Both the position numbers and the translations under genes were made by a program. Positions 44,098 to 54,082 of a stretch of 64,000 nucleotides of DNA are shown here, piece after piece; within the stretch, counting starts at the first letter, position 1; each line of letters opens with the position of its first letter. The notes under the pieces were generated by a model. That model saw nothing but the letters and a program-made list of their open reading frames with translations, had not been told where the DNA came from and made no database searches. Source of the DNA: Enterobacter sp. JUb54 (lineage in GTDB: Bacteria; Pseudomonadota; Gammaproteobacteria; Enterobacterales; Enterobacteriaceae); the NCBI RefSeq assembly GCF_014298075.1, contig NZ_CP060418.1, positions 5,240,725 through 5,304,724 on the forward strand. Direction: 5' to 3'.

Positions 44098-45468
44098 ATG
44101 ACAACCTGCACCTCGCGCGCGGCATGGCTCAACCTGCTGCGACGTCTCCATTTTTACATTGGTCTGTTTGTCGGGCCGTTTATCTTTGTGGCGGCCTTGA
44201 CCGGTACGCTTTACGTCGCCACCCCGCAGCTGGAGAACTGGCTTTATCGGGACGCCCTGCACGGCACGCTCAACGGCGAAAGCCAGCCCCTGAGCTTACA
44301 GCTGGCGGCGGCGCAAGACGGCACTCACGGTAACCTTCGTTTACAGGCGGTGCGTCCGGCCCTCAACGCCGGTGAAACCACCCGGGTGATGTTTGCTGAC
44401 CCGCAGCTGGGCGAGTCTGAAACGCGGTCAATTTTTATCGATCCGGTGACGCTGAAGGTGACGGGGGACATGACCGTCTACGGAACCAGCGGAATTTTAC
44501 CGCTGCGCCAGTGGATCGATTACGCCCACCGCTCGCTGTTGCTAGGCGATAGCGGGCGGCTTTATAGCGAGCTGGCGGCATCGTGGATGTGGGTGGCGGC
44601 GCTCGGGGGGATCGTGCTCTGGGCGATGACCCGTCCCCGCCGACGGATCAACAACCGGATGCAGAACCACCGTCGTTTGCACGTCTCTCTGGGCTGGGCG
44701 CTGCTGGCGGGCATGTTGCTCTTTTCTGCCACCGGCCTGACCTGGTCGCAGTGGGCGGGCGGCAACGTCGATAAGATGCGAGCTGCGTTCGGCTGGCTGA
44801 CGCCGCAGGTGAATACCCAACTGCATAGCGCGATGCCGATGGCGCATGACCCACATGCAGAACATCATATGGGGCATATGGCGATGACGGAGGCCATGCC
44901 ATCAGCATCGGGCGAGCAGTTTGATCACGTGCTGACGGTGGCGCAGGCGGCGGGCCTGGATGCCAGCAAGCTGGAAATCCGCCCACCGGCAGCGGCCGGC
45001 CGGGCGTGGACGGTCACGGAGATCGACAGAAGCTGGCCGACCCAGGTTGATGCGGTGGCGATTGATGGTGAACGGATGCAGGTGGTGGATCGTACCCGTT
45101 TTGCTGATTTCCCGCTGATGGCCAAGCTGACCCGCTGGGGCGTGGATTTCCATATGGGGATCCTGTTTGGCCTGGCCAACCAGTTGCTGCTGATCGCCTT
45201 CGGTATCGCGCTGTGTGTGATGATCGTGGTGGGATATCGTTTGTGGTGGATCCGTCGTCCGGCCCACGCGGCGTTTAACCCGGCAAACACCCTGGTTCAG
45301 GCGTGGGTGAATCTCGGGTGGCCAGCCCGTGTCATCACGCTGGCGATCGCGGTGATGTTGGGGCTGGCGTTGCCATTGATGGGCGTCAGTCTGGCGGCAT
45401 GTCTGGCGATCGACTATCTCCGCTGGCGCGCGGCTACAGGCGTCACGCTCGCGAACTCCGTCGACTAA
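44098..45468 (+). CDS. PepSY-associated transmembrane protein
   Basis: 456 residues from ATG at 44098 with AAGGA seven bases upstream. Four main helices: about 18-40 (FYIGLFVGPFIFVAALTGTLYVA), 160-180, 200-220 and 345-375, plus a C-terminal pair. Periplasmic PepSY segments lie between (one after 230 with a second histidine/methionine-rich loop, PMAHDPHAEHHMGHMAMTEA). RxHxxxG motifs at the membrane suit haem ligands of the PepSY-TM reductase family. Proposed roles are metal or siderophore reduction at the inner membrane. Co-directional with the DUF2946 gene, 53 bases apart. Confidence 0.83.
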   Translation: MTTCTSRAAWLNLLRRLHFYIGLFVGPFIFVAALTGTLYVATPQLENWLYRDALHGTLNGESQPLSLQLAAAQDGTHGNLRLQAVRPALNAGETTRVMFADPQLGESETRSIFIDPVTLKVTGDMTVYGTSGILPLRQWIDYAHRSLLLGDSGRLYSELAASWMWVAALGGIVLWAMTRPRRRINNRMQNHRRLHVSLGWALLAGMLLFSATGLTWSQWAGGNVDKMRAAFGWLTPQVNTQLHSAMPMAHDPHAEHHMGHMAMTEAMPSASGEQFDHVLTVAQAAGLDASKLEIRPPAAAGRAWTVTEIDRSWPTQVDAVAIDGERMQVVDRTRFADFPLMAKLTRWGVDFHMGILFGLANQLLLIAFGIALCVMIVVGYRLWWIRRPAHAAFNPANTLVQAWVNLGWPARVITLAIAVMLGLALPLMGVSLAACLAIDYLRWRAATGVTLANSVD

Positions 45469-45473
45469 GCCGC

Positions 45474-45959
45474 TTAAGGCGTGCTGATCACCACCGTGAC
45501 GCGGCGGTTTTCAGCACGGCCTTTCGCCGTATCATTACTGGCAATCGGATACTTTTTACCTAACCCGCGGGTGGTTAAATTACTGCGCGGGATGTTGGCT
45601 CCCTTCGTCCAGGCATCTGCGACAATATCAGCCCGTTTAAGCGACAGAGCTTCGTTGTAGCTGTCCTCGCCGTAGTTGTCGGTGTGGCCATCCAGTCGGC
45701 CATGTGTAATGCCGGTTGCGGCCAGTCGGGAGGCCATTTTCTGGATTTGCGCCTGGCTGTCGCTACGCAGATGGTAGTCGTTTTTATCAAACAGAATGCT
45801 GTCGGATAAACCCAGTGACCAGTCACCCTCAGTTTCCGTAAAGCCGTATGACTGCATCGCGGCAATTTGTTCCGCAGAGAATTTTCCTTGCGGTGCCGTC
45901 TGGCAGCCGCTGAGTAAAGCCACTGCTATCAGTGCGGGAGCAAAATATTTCCTGAGCAT
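45474..45959 (-). CDS. yfiB: YfiB, OmpA-like outer-membrane lipoprotein
   Basis: 161 residues. Lipobox L-S-G-C near residue 19 (LIAVALLSGCQTAPQG). OmpA-type peptidoglycan-binding domain with GHTDNYGEDSYNEALSLKRA and GRAENRRVTVVI. In the YfiBNR system YfiB sequesters the periplasmic repressor YfiR and so activates the cyclase. Last gene of the yfiR-dgcN-yfiB set; converges with the PepSY gene six bases apart. Confidence 0.93.
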   Translation of the reverse strand: MLRKYFAPALIAVALLSGCQTAPQGKFSAEQIAAMQSYGFTETEGDWSLGLSDSILFDKNDYHLRSDSQAQIQKMASRLAATGITHGRLDGHTDNYGEDSYNEALSLKRADIVADAWTKGANIPRSNLTTRGLGKKYPIASNDTAKGRAENRRVTVVISTP

Positions 45960-45970
45960 GGTGGATCCCT

Positions 45971-47194
45971 TTAATTTTGTACTTGCTGAATACGCTGGTG
46001 TTTTTTCCGATACATATTTTGATCGGCGAACTCCTGCAGGCTTTCCGCAGAGTGATGTTCCCAGGCTAACGCATAGCCAATACTGAGAGACAAAGTTGCC
46101 GTATGGCCGTTGTGCAAATTAAACGGCTCGAGGAACAGAGCCGAGAGCGTGGCGCAAAGTGCCTGCACTTCCGCCTCTGAATGAACATCGCGCAGCAGGA
46201 TCGCAAACTCGTCGCCGCCTAAACGCCATGCCTGATGGCGCTTGTTGGCAAAGGCCATCAGCCGGCTGGCGACGTCGATCAGGACTTTGTCACCCGTTGC
46301 ATGACCCCAGTTGTCATTAATCAGTTTAAAGTTGTCGCCATCGAGGAACAGTAATGCTGAGCGCTGGCGGGCGGTGTCATCTTTCATTAATGCCATGATA
46401 ATGCTGCGGAATGCGGCACGGTTGGCCAGTCCGGTCAGCGGGTCATGCAGGGACGAGCGTAACAGCTGGGCATTTTTCGCCTGCAGCTGCTGCTGCCAGT
46501 CCTCCATTTCGCCCAGCAGGCTATTAAAGTCCTGGGCAAAAAGATGGAATTCCTCAATGTGTTCTTCCGGAACCCGACGGGAGAAATGACGGTTTTCCCG
46601 AATATCGTGAACCACTTCAGTAATACTTTGCAGCGCGGTGACAATACCGTGGTGCAGTGAGTGGGTCAGCAATAAGGAAATCACTGAGGCCAGCAGAATA
46701 CTGCCGGTTAATACAATGATCGAGATCGCGAGGAAATGGCCGATCATGCTGTCCAGCGCTTTCAGACGAAGTTCGCCGATGACTTTCCCTTGATGCATGA
46801 TCGGCTGCCTGGTCGGTTCCGGGAACAGCCATTGGCTGATAATTCCGCTCAGTTTCTCGTGGCGGACCAGATCGGTATTCTGCCAGACGGCAAAGCGGTT
46901 TTGCTGGTTGTCCAGCACCAGGGCTTCAGAGAATTGTCCCTGTTTCCCGAGCGTCGCCAGGGTTTCTTCCGCGGCGGAACTGTCATCAAACACCAGCGCG
47001 GCCTCAAGGCTTCGGCTCATGGTGGCGGCGGTCAGCGCCAGGTTTTTTTGCGCATATTGCTTAAGCGTAAATACCGAGGCGGTGCTCAGCAGCATCCAGA
47101 CCAGCGTCATTGAGATCACCACACTTATCACGCTGATACGGCGCAGCGCTCTTTTAAACGTCGGGCGTGGAGCCTGTGATAATTCCTTATTCAT
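45971..47194 (-). CDS. dgcN: Diguanylate cyclase DgcN (YfiN)
   Basis: 407 residues from ATG at 47194 ([20 protein letters not shown]). Two membrane helices (about 25-45 and 160-182) enclose a periplasmic sensor ([16 protein letters not shown]), then HAMP and GGDEF domains. The active site reads [11 protein letters not shown], so cyclase activity is expected. I see no RxxD inhibitory site just before it. It makes c-di-GMP and halts cell division/motility when released from YfiR. Its start overlaps the yfiR end by eight bases. Confidence 0.94.
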   Translation of the reverse strand: MNKELSQAPRPTFKRALRRISVISVVISMTLVWMLLSTASVFTLKQYAQKNLALTAATMSRSLEAALVFDDSSAAEETLATLGKQGQFSEALVLDNQQNRFAVWQNTDLVRHEKLSGIISQWLFPEPTRQPIMHQGKVIGELRLKALDSMIGHFLAISIIVLTGSILLASVISLLLTHSLHHGIVTALQSITEVVHDIRENRHFSRRVPEEHIEEFHLFAQDFNSLLGEMEDWQQQLQAKNAQLLRSSLHDPLTGLANRAAFRSIIMALMKDDTARQRSALLFLDGDNFKLINDNWGHATGDKVLIDVASRLMAFANKRHQAWRLGGDEFAILLRDVHSEAEVQALCATLSALFLEPFNLHNGHTATLSLSIGYALAWEHHSAESLQEFADQNMYRKKHQRIQQVQN

Positions 47195-47696
47195 GTGCGC
47201 TATTCCGGGCAAGCATCAGTACGTCTGGATTAACCCGTACGCCGCTGTGCGTCAGGACATCCAGATTCACGGAGAATCTGACCCTCTCGTCATTGATAAT
47301 CAGGCAAAAAGCACTACCAATCGCGCATTCGCTATTTTGTTCTGCGATCAGCAAAAGAGGACGGGATTGATATTTTGAGGTGAGTTCTGCCTGCTGAGAC
47401 GGCGACTCGCTGCCAAAATAAAACCCATCACAGACCGTATTCATTGCTTCTTGAGTATTGTGAACAATGACCGGCCGATATGGCAACGCTTCAGGCTTTT
47501 CCTGAGCAAGGCTCTGTACGTAATGTGAGGTAGAAAAAATACATAATTTAGGCAGACCGGATAATGCAGGCCAGCGGGTATAAGTGACAATACCTGAAAC
47601 AATAGCCCGAACATTTTTCGGCGGCTCGGAGGCGAAAACAGGGTAGCCCACGATAAATAATAAAAATATAAAAATAAGACGGTGAAACTGTTTCAT
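47187..47696 (-). CDS. yfiR: YfiR, periplasmic repressor of DgcN
   Basis: 169 residues from ATG at 47696 ([20 protein letters not shown], signal peptide, cleavage after FAS). Cysteines at LCIFS, VCDG, SECAI and AFCLI can form the redox-sensitive disulfides known in YfiR. It binds the periplasmic domain of DgcN and keeps it off. A longer in-frame start at 47765 would add a non-signal extension and is unlikely. Confidence 0.9.
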   Translation of the reverse strand: MKQFHRLIFIFLLFIVGYPVFASEPPKNVRAIVSGIVTYTRWPALSGLPKLCIFSTSHYVQSLAQEKPEALPYRPVIVHNTQEAMNTVCDGFYFGSESPSQQAELTSKYQSRPLLLIAEQNSECAIGSAFCLIINDERVRFSVNLDVLTHSGVRVNPDVLMLARNSAHE

Positions 47697-48045
47697 TAAC
47701 GGATCCGTCAGGTTCGTCTTAATGCATGAAGTGCAGATCGTTGATGTTCTGGCGCAGGATACCACTGTTGGCGAGGAGCGTCATTAATCACTGCTTTATC
47801 CTTACGGCAATTTCATCCAGGATTTTTCGTAAAGGAATGGTGAATAAAGTAACTGCCCTGGTAGCATAATCGCTATATTGTATATATATGTTTACATTGA
47901 ATGGCGATTTTCAGGCCATTTAATTTGCAGGTGTAAAGTAAAATTTACGGAATATGGATTGAAATCTTTACTTTGTGTGGTATCGTTACGTCACTCCTCA
48001 GCCGAGGAACCCATTATCGCAAACGAGCTACACAGGATCGCCATC
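47697..48045. promoter_or_regulatory. yfiR / aroF divergent control region
   Basis: About 350 bases with the aroF promoter and TyrR sites on the right half. TATATATATG (47881-47890) and GTTTACATTGAATGG (47890 onward) may hold an additional weak TyrR box. Nothing else supported. Confidence 0.6.
47932..47949 (+). promoter_or_regulatory. TyrR box upstream of aroF
   Basis: TGTAAA-N6-TTTACG matches the TyrR consensus TGTAAA-N6-TTTACA with one mismatch. It lies about 100 bases before aroF. TyrR with tyrosine represses aroF-tyrA in enterics. Confidence 0.88.
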
Positions 48046-49116
48046 ATGCAAAAAGACGCGCTGAACAACGTACATATTACCGACGAACAGGTTTTGATCA
48101 CGCCGGATCAGCTGAAAGCTGAATTCCCGCTGAGCCTTGAACAAGAAGCGCAGATTGCGCAATCCCGCCAGACAATCTCTGACATTATCGCCGGCCGCGA
48201 TCCGCGCCTGCTGGTGGTGTGTGGTCCTTGTTCAATTCACGATCCTGAAGCGGCAATTGAGTACGCCCATCGTTTTAAAGCACTTGCCGCAGAGGTCAGC
48301 GATAGCCTCTACCTGGTGATGCGCGTCTATTTTGAAAAGCCTCGTACTACCGTGGGCTGGAAAGGGCTGATTAACGATCCGCACATGGATGGCTCGTTTG
48401 ATGTTGAAGGCGGTCTGAAAATTGCGCGTCGCCTGCTGGTTGAGCTAGTGAGCATGGGATTACCGCTGGCAACAGAAGCGCTGGATCCGAACAGCCCGCA
48501 ATACCTCGGCGATCTCTTTAGCTGGTCTGCAATCGGTGCACGTACCACCGAATCCCAGACTCACCGTGAAATGGCGTCGGGCCTGTCGATGCCGGTTGGC
48601 TTTAAAAACGGCACAGACGGCAGCCTCGCAACAGCAATCAACGCCATGCGTGCCGCCGCCATGCCACACCGCTTTGTCGGGATTAACCAGGCCGGCCAGG
48701 TTTGCCTGCTGCAAACCCAGGGCAATCCGAACGGCCATGTGATCCTGCGCGGCGGTAAATCGCCGAACTACGGCCCGGAAGATGTCGAGAAATGCGAAAA
48801 AGAGATGGCGCAGGCGGGACTGAAACCGTCGCTGATGGTAGATTGCAGTCATGGTAATTCTAACAAAGACTACCGCCGCCAGCCTGCGGTTGCAGAATCC
48901 GTCGTTGCACAGATCAAAGATGGTAATCGTTCCATTATTGGCCTGATGATTGAAAGTAATATCCACGAAGGTAATCAGTCTTCTGAACAACCGCGTTGCG
49001 ATATGAAATACGGCGTATCCGTTACCGATGCCTGCATCAGCTGGGAAACCACCGATGCTCTGCTCCGCGAACTTGATAAAGATCTGCGCGGTCATCTGGC
49101 GGCTCGTCTGGGGTAA
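48046..49116 (+). CDS. aroF: DAHP synthase, tyrosine-sensitive
   Basis: 356 residues from ATG at 48046 (MQKDALNNVHITDEQVLITP). Conserved active-site blocks VVCGPCSIHDP, EKPRTTVGWKGL and MVDCSHGNSNKD. It condenses phosphoenolpyruvate with erythrose 4-phosphate, the first step of the shikimate pathway, and is inhibited by tyrosine. Isozyme chosen because tyrA follows nine bases later and TyrR sites precede it. Confidence 0.97.
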   Translation: MQKDALNNVHITDEQVLITPDQLKAEFPLSLEQEAQIAQSRQTISDIIAGRDPRLLVVCGPCSIHDPEAAIEYAHRFKALAAEVSDSLYLVMRVYFEKPRTTVGWKGLINDPHMDGSFDVEGGLKIARRLLVELVSMGLPLATEALDPNSPQYLGDLFSWSAIGARTTESQTHREMASGLSMPVGFKNGTDGSLATAINAMRAAAMPHRFVGINQAGQVCLLQTQGNPNGHVILRGGKSPNYGPEDVEKCEKEMAQAGLKPSLMVDCSHGNSNKDYRRQPAVAESVVAQIKDGNRSIIGLMIESNIHEGNQSSEQPRCDMKYGVSVTDACISWETTDALLRELDKDLRGHLAARLG

Positions 49117-49125
49117 GAGGAAAGT

Positions 49126-50247
49126 ATGGTTGCTGAACTGACCGCGTTACGCGATCAAATTGATGAAGTCGATAAGGCGCTGCTGGGATTACTGGCACGC
49201 CGCCTGGAGCTGGTCGCGGAGGTCGGAGAAGTTAAAAGCCAGTATGGCCTGCCGATTTACGTTCCGGAACGTGAAGCGGCGATGCTGGCTTCCCGGCGGG
49301 AAGAGGCGTCAGCGCTTGGCGTCCCGCCGGATCTTATCGAAGACGTGCTGCGTCGCGTCATGCGCGAGTCATATTCCAGCGAGAACGACAAAGGCTTTAA
49401 AACGCTGTGTCCGAATCTGCGTCCGGTAGTGATTGTCGGCGGCGGCGGGCAGATGGGGCGTCTGTTTGAAAAAATGCTGACGCTTTCAGGCTACCAGGTC
49501 CGTATTCTCGAGAAAGAAGACTGGCCACGCGCGACAGAGATTGTTGCCGATGCCGGGATGGTTATCGTCAGCGTGCCTATTCATACCACGGTTGAGACGA
49601 TTGGCCGGCTGCCGCCATTACCGGCGGATTGCATCCTGGTGGATCTGGCGTCGGTTAAAGCAGAACCGTTGCAGGCGATGCTGGCGGCGCACCGTGGTCC
49701 AGTGCTGGGCCTGCACCCGATGTTCGGTCCGGACAGCGGGAGCCTGGCGAAGCAGGTCGTGGTTTACTGTGACGGTCGTCAGCCGGAAGCGTATCAGTGG
49801 TTCCTGGAACAAATTCAGGTCTGGGGCGCGCGTCTGCACCGTATCAGCGCCGTTGAGCATGACCAGAATATGGCCTTTATTCAGGCGCTGCGCCACTTCG
49901 CGACCTTTGCTTACGGCCTGCATCTGGCAGAAGAAAACGTCCGCCTGGAACAACTGCTGGCGCTGTCATCACCGATCTACCGCCTTGAGCTGGCGATGGT
50001 AGGCCGCCTGTTTGCCCAGGACCCGCAACTGTATGCCGACATTATTATGTCGTCAGAAAATAACCTGGCGCTGATTAAACGTTACTACCAGCGTTTTGGT
50101 GAAGCGATTGGTCTGCTGGAGCAGGGAGATAAACAGGCGTTTATCGACAGCTTCCGCAAAGTGGAGCACTGGTTTGGCGACTATGCTCAGCGCTTCCAGA
50201 GCGAAAGCCGGACGCTGCTGCGTCAGGCGAATGATAACCGGCAGTAA
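49126..50247 (+). CDS. tyrA: Chorismate mutase / prephenate dehydrogenase
   Basis: 373 residues. N-terminal chorismate mutase ([20 protein letters not shown]), then an NAD-binding dehydrogenase with [20 protein letters not shown] and the [11 protein letters not shown] block. It makes 4-hydroxyphenylpyruvate for tyrosine. GAGGAAAGT directly upstream; co-transcribed with aroF. Confidence 0.97.
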
Positions 50248-50266
50248 CGGAAAACCGTATATAATC

Positions 50267-50299
50267 AAAGCCAGAGGGGAAACCCGCTGGCTTTTTTTA
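50267..50299 (+). terminator. aroF-tyrA terminator
   Basis: AAAGCCAG...CTGGCTTTTTTT stem-loop, 20 bases after the tyrA stop. It ends directly before the ribosome-binding site of the next gene. Confidence 0.9.
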
Positions 50300-50313
50300 T
50301 AGGGATGACAACG

Positions 50314-51186
50314 ATGGCTGAACCACAACCGCTGTTTGATTACGCAGGACATCTGCCGGAATGCCCGACCTGGAGCGAGACCGAGCAGGCGCTCTACTGG
50401 GCCGATATCCTTGAGTGTGAAATCCACCGCTATGACATCAACAGTGGTGAGCATCAGGTCCTGCAATTTCCCGAAGAAGTGGGCTGCTTTGCTCTGCGCG
50501 AGAAAGGCGGTTTTATCGTGGCGCTACGCAGCGCTATCTGGTTAACCGATGCGCACGGCCTGCTGCGACGTAAAATCTGTGATAACCCAAGCAACCCGCA
50601 GCTGGCACGCTTTAACGACGGCGGTACCGACCGCGAGGGGCGCTTTTACGCCGGGACATTCTGGGGGCCGGGAGATTTTAATGGTGCGCTGCTGATGCGG
50701 ATCAACCATGACCTGTCGCCTCGGGTGATTCAGTGTGACATTCATGGCGCCAACGGCCTGGCATTTAGTGACGATAAACGTTGGATGTATACCTCTGATA
50801 CGCCAAATGCCGTGATTTACCGGACGCCGCTGGATGAGCAGGGCGAACCCGGCAAGCGGGAAGTCTTCCGTCGTTTTCAACCGGGGGAGGGGATCCCTGA
50901 CGGGGCGGCTATCGACGAAGAAGGGTGCTACTGGAGTGCAATGTTTGACGGCTGGCGGATTGCCCGCTTTTCCCCGAGCGGAGAAGCGCTGGAAACCTAC
51001 CGGCTGCCGGTGCGCTGCCCGACGATGGTCTGTTTTGGCGGCGCGGATATGCGCACGCTGTACATCACCACCACCCGGGAAAACATGGACGCCGACGAAG
51101 TACAGCAATATCCGCTCTCTGGCGCCATCTTCACCCTGCCGGTTGCGGTAGCAGGGATGAAGAAGCCAGTATTTATTGAGCGTTAA
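50314..51186 (+). CDS. SMP-30/gluconolactonase-family hydrolase
   Basis: 290 residues from ATG at 50314 (AGGG nine bases upstream; the ATG at 50305 is too close to it). Six-bladed propeller family: [20 protein letters not shown], then [36 protein letters not shown] and [15 protein letters not shown] carry the metal-binding Glu, Asn and Asp residues of SMP-30/lactonase enzymes. Likely a sugar lactonase; substrate unknown. Sits between tyrA and pheA, where E. coli K-12 has no such gene. Its TAA shares bases with the pheA stop. Confidence 0.85.
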   Translation: MAEPQPLFDYAGHLPECPTWSETEQALYWADILECEIHRYDINSGEHQVLQFPEEVGCFALREKGGFIVALRSAIWLTDAHGLLRRKICDNPSNPQLARFNDGGTDREGRFYAGTFWGPGDFNGALLMRINHDLSPRVIQCDIHGANGLAFSDDKRWMYTSDTPNAVIYRTPLDEQGEPGKREVFRRFQPGEGIPDGAAIDEEGCYWSAMFDGWRIARFSPSGEALETYRLPVRCPTMVCFGGADMRTLYITTTRENMDADEVQQYPLSGAIFTLPVAVAGMKKPVFIER

Positions 51187-52343
51187 ATCGGGTCGACCGG
51201 CACCACGTTTTCGCCCGGGTAGCAGCCGAGAACCTTCATAGAACGGGTAATCTCGGCCAGCTCTTTCAGTGCCTTACGCATCGGGATTGATTCGAGGTTG
51301 GCCTGGATATCCAGATAAAACATCTCTTCCCACGGGTTACCGTGAATCGGGCGCGATTCCAGCTTGGTCATGATCAGGTTGTGGTTGCGCAGTACCAGAA
51401 GCGCTTCAACCAGCGCACCCGCCTGTTGACCGGTGGCCATCAGCAGCGTGGTTTTTGCCGGTACCTGATCGGAAACATTCACCGCTTTGCGTGCCAGCAC
51501 CAGGAAGCGGGTAATGTTTTGTGTTTGGTTCGCCTGGCAGTGTTCCAGCACCTGCAGGCCGTACAGCGCGCCGCCGGCTTCGCTACCCAGCGCGGCAACG
51601 GCAGGAGAGTTAGCCTGCGCCACTTTCTCCATCGCCGCCGAGGTGCTTTCGGTATATTCAATTTTCCAGTGTGGATAACGGCTCAGATACTGGCTGCACT
51701 GCTGAAACGGCTGCGGGTGGCTATACACGGTCTGAATACGTTGCGGGTCGGTTGACGCCGAGACCAGCACGCAGTGATCGATGGGGATCGTCAGCTCGCC
51801 AACGATCGACAGGCTGGTGTGCTGTAGCAGATCGTAGACGTCGTTGATCCCGCCGGAGCTGGTGTTTTCAATGGGGACGACCGCGTAGTCGGCCTGTCCG
51901 GTTTCTACCTGATTGAAGATATCGGCGAATTTAGCGCAGCCGCTCTCGATGAACTGCTCGAAGTGGCGAGCGGCGTACTGGCGTGCGGCAAGATGTGAGT
52001 ATGACCCTTTCGGCCCGAGGAACGCCACGCGTGCTGAGTGCGGATTGATTTTATTCAGGTGTTGCTGCAGCAGCGTTTGTTGAGTGAGTACTGAATCCTC
52101 GATGATCAGCTGGAACAGGCGTGTGATGTAGTGGGCATCGAGGTGATGGCTTTTCCCCAGCGTCATCAGCCGCTCCAGCAGGTCACGTTCGCGGTCGATA
52201 TCACGGACCGGACGGTGCGATGCCAGCTTGGCTTTACCTACTTCTACCGCCAGCCCACGGCGTTCTGCCAGCAGCGCGAGCAGTTTTTCATCCAGTGCGC
52301 TGATCTTATCGCGCAGGGCCAGTAACGGGTTTTCCTCGGTCAT
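51183..52343 (-). CDS. pheA: Chorismate mutase / prephenate dehydratase
   Basis: 386 residues. Chorismate mutase domain ([20 protein letters not shown]), prephenate dehydratase domain ([35 protein letters not shown]) and C-terminal ACT domain for phenylalanine feedback ([20 protein letters not shown]). It makes phenylpyruvate. Stop codon overlaps that of the convergent SMP-30 gene in a shared TTAA. Controlled by the pheL attenuator upstream. Confidence 0.97.
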   Translation of the reverse strand: MTEENPLLALRDKISALDEKLLALLAERRGLAVEVGKAKLASHRPVRDIDRERDLLERLMTLGKSHHLDAHYITRLFQLIIEDSVLTQQTLLQQHLNKINPHSARVAFLGPKGSYSHLAARQYAARHFEQFIESGCAKFADIFNQVETGQADYAVVPIENTSSGGINDVYDLLQHTSLSIVGELTIPIDHCVLVSASTDPQRIQTVYSHPQPFQQCSQYLSRYPHWKIEYTESTSAAMEKVAQANSPAVAALGSEAGGALYGLQVLEHCQANQTQNITRFLVLARKAVNVSDQVPAKTTLLMATGQQAGALVEALLVLRNHNLIMTKLESRPIHGNPWEEMFYLDIQANLESIPMRKALKELAEITRSMKVLGCYPGENVVPVDPI

Positions 52344-52373
52344 ATTGTGTTGCCTTTATTGTTATTCATTTAT

Positions 52374-52405
52374 CAAAAAAAAAGGCCTCCCGCTTGGGAG
52401 GCCTT
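52374..52405 (-). terminator. pheA attenuator terminator
   Basis: Reverse-strand stem AGGCCTCCC/GGGAGGCCT followed by a long T-run (A-run at 52375-52383 on plus). The GGGAGG arm can pair with earlier leader sequence (CCTCCCG near 52444-52450) to form an antiterminator. Confidence 0.92.
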
Positions 52406-52451
52406 GTTGTTCGTCTTCGCATTCTTTATCACACGACGAATTGCCTCCCGT

Positions 52452-52499
52452 TCAGGGGAAGGTAAAAAAGAATGCGAAGAAGAACGGTAGTTGTTTCAC
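52452..52499 (-). CDS. pheL: pheA leader peptide
   Basis: Fifteen codons: [15 protein letters not shown] with seven phenylalanines, GTG start. Stalling at Phe codons when charged tRNA-Phe is short switches the leader to the antiterminator form. E. coli has ATG and [15 protein letters not shown]; residues 3-4 differ here and the start codon is GTG. Confidence 0.93.
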   Translation of the reverse strand: [15 protein letters not shown]

Positions 52500-52558
52500 G
52501 GTGATATCCTTTGGTTGATGGCAGTTACAGTACCCGTACTGTTTTCATCCTGTCAATA

Positions 52559-52582
52559 AAAAACGCGCCCGAAGGCGCGTGG
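52559..52582 (-). terminator. raiA terminator
   Basis: Reverse strand ACGCGCC TTCG GGCGCGT followed by TTTTTT; stable UUCG-type tetraloop. Confidence 0.9.
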
Positions 52583-52606
52583 CGTTACACAATATTAAGT
52601 TAAGGA

Positions 52607-53023
<417 letters not shown>

Positions 53024-53165
53024 TTAATGTCACTTTTTGTCAGCGAATTCATTTTGTGAGGCAGGGCAGGAACAGGTGAGATTTTACTTGTCGAACAGGG
53101 GAAAGGGCGTCATATTTGATAGGATGTCTCGGCGCTAAAACGCTTCAGCTTTGGTGCCTGAGCAA

Positions 53166-53197
53166 TAAAAAAACGGCAGCTCATAGCTGCCGTTTTG
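53166..53197 (-). terminator. bamD terminator
   Basis: ACGGCAGCT/AGCTGCCGT stem with A-run and T-run on opposite sides, 17 bases after the bamD stop on the reverse strand. Confidence 0.88.
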
Positions 53198-53213
53198 CTT
53201 ATCTGAAATGCGA

Positions 53214-53951
53214 TCAGGTGTTTTTGCTGTTAGCCGCGATGATTTTCGCTACTTTATCGGCCTGGGCATTCATTTGCATCTGGCGATAGGCGTTTTCCAT
53301 CTTCGGCAATGCATCGCGAGTGGCCTGTGTATCCGGATAGCTGCGCAGCATGCCATCAACACGGTTCACCACGGCAACCCATGCACCACGGTCGGTGTAG
53401 TAATCCACCACTGACAGCTCGTACTTCGCCAGGCGATCCTTCAGGAACACCATGCGTTTGTAGGCATCGGTGGCATACTGGCTGTTCGGATAACCGCGCA
53501 CCAGTTTGGAGAAGTCGTTAAAGGCATCGCGCGCGTGCTGTGGATCGCGGTCGGAACGATCGACCCCGAAGAAGCCTTGCAGCGCACTGTCATCCAGAGC
53601 CATATTTGTCAGACCACGCATATAAATGACGTAATCAATGTTAGGATGTGTCGGGTTCAGACGAACAAAGCGGTCGATGGCTGCCTGAGCCAGCGGTAGA
53701 TCGGCATTTTTGTAATACGCATAAATCAGGTCGAGCTGTACCTGTTGGGAATAAGGACCGAACGGGTAGCGGTTATCCAACGCTTCCAGTTGCGTTATTG
53801 CCTGTTTCCAGTTACCGTCCTGCAGCTTTTGCTGAGCGGTCGCGTAGATTTCATTCGGCGGATTATCAGGCACCTCTTCCTTTGAGCCGGAGCAACCCAC
53901 CAAAGCCAGGCTCAGTGTGGCCGCTGCCACCAGGTATTTCATGCGCGTCAT
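53214..53951 (-). CDS. bamD: Outer-membrane assembly lipoprotein BamD
   Basis: 245 residues. Lipobox L-V-G-C ([20 protein letters not shown]). Tetratricopeptide repeats (about 35-220) with the family segment [22 protein letters not shown]. BamD is the essential lipoprotein partner of BamA in outer-membrane protein insertion. Divergent from rluD. Confidence 0.97.
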   Translation of the reverse strand: MTRMKYLVAAATLSLALVGCSGSKEEVPDNPPNEIYATAQQKLQDGNWKQAITQLEALDNRYPFGPYSQQVQLDLIYAYYKNADLPLAQAAIDRFVRLNPTHPNIDYVIYMRGLTNMALDDSALQGFFGVDRSDRDPQHARDAFNDFSKLVRGYPNSQYATDAYKRMVFLKDRLAKYELSVVDYYTDRGAWVAVVNRVDGMLRSYPDTQATRDALPKMENAYRQMQMNAQADKVAKIIAANSKNT

Positions 53952-54082
53952 GACGTTTTGACTTCCTCAAAATGTTTATGCGGGAGAATCTCTGTTCCTG
54001 CTCCCGATTAAGACCAGCTACAATAGCACACTATATTAAACGGCAAAGCCGTAAAACCCAACGTTAAACGAAGAAGCTGTAT

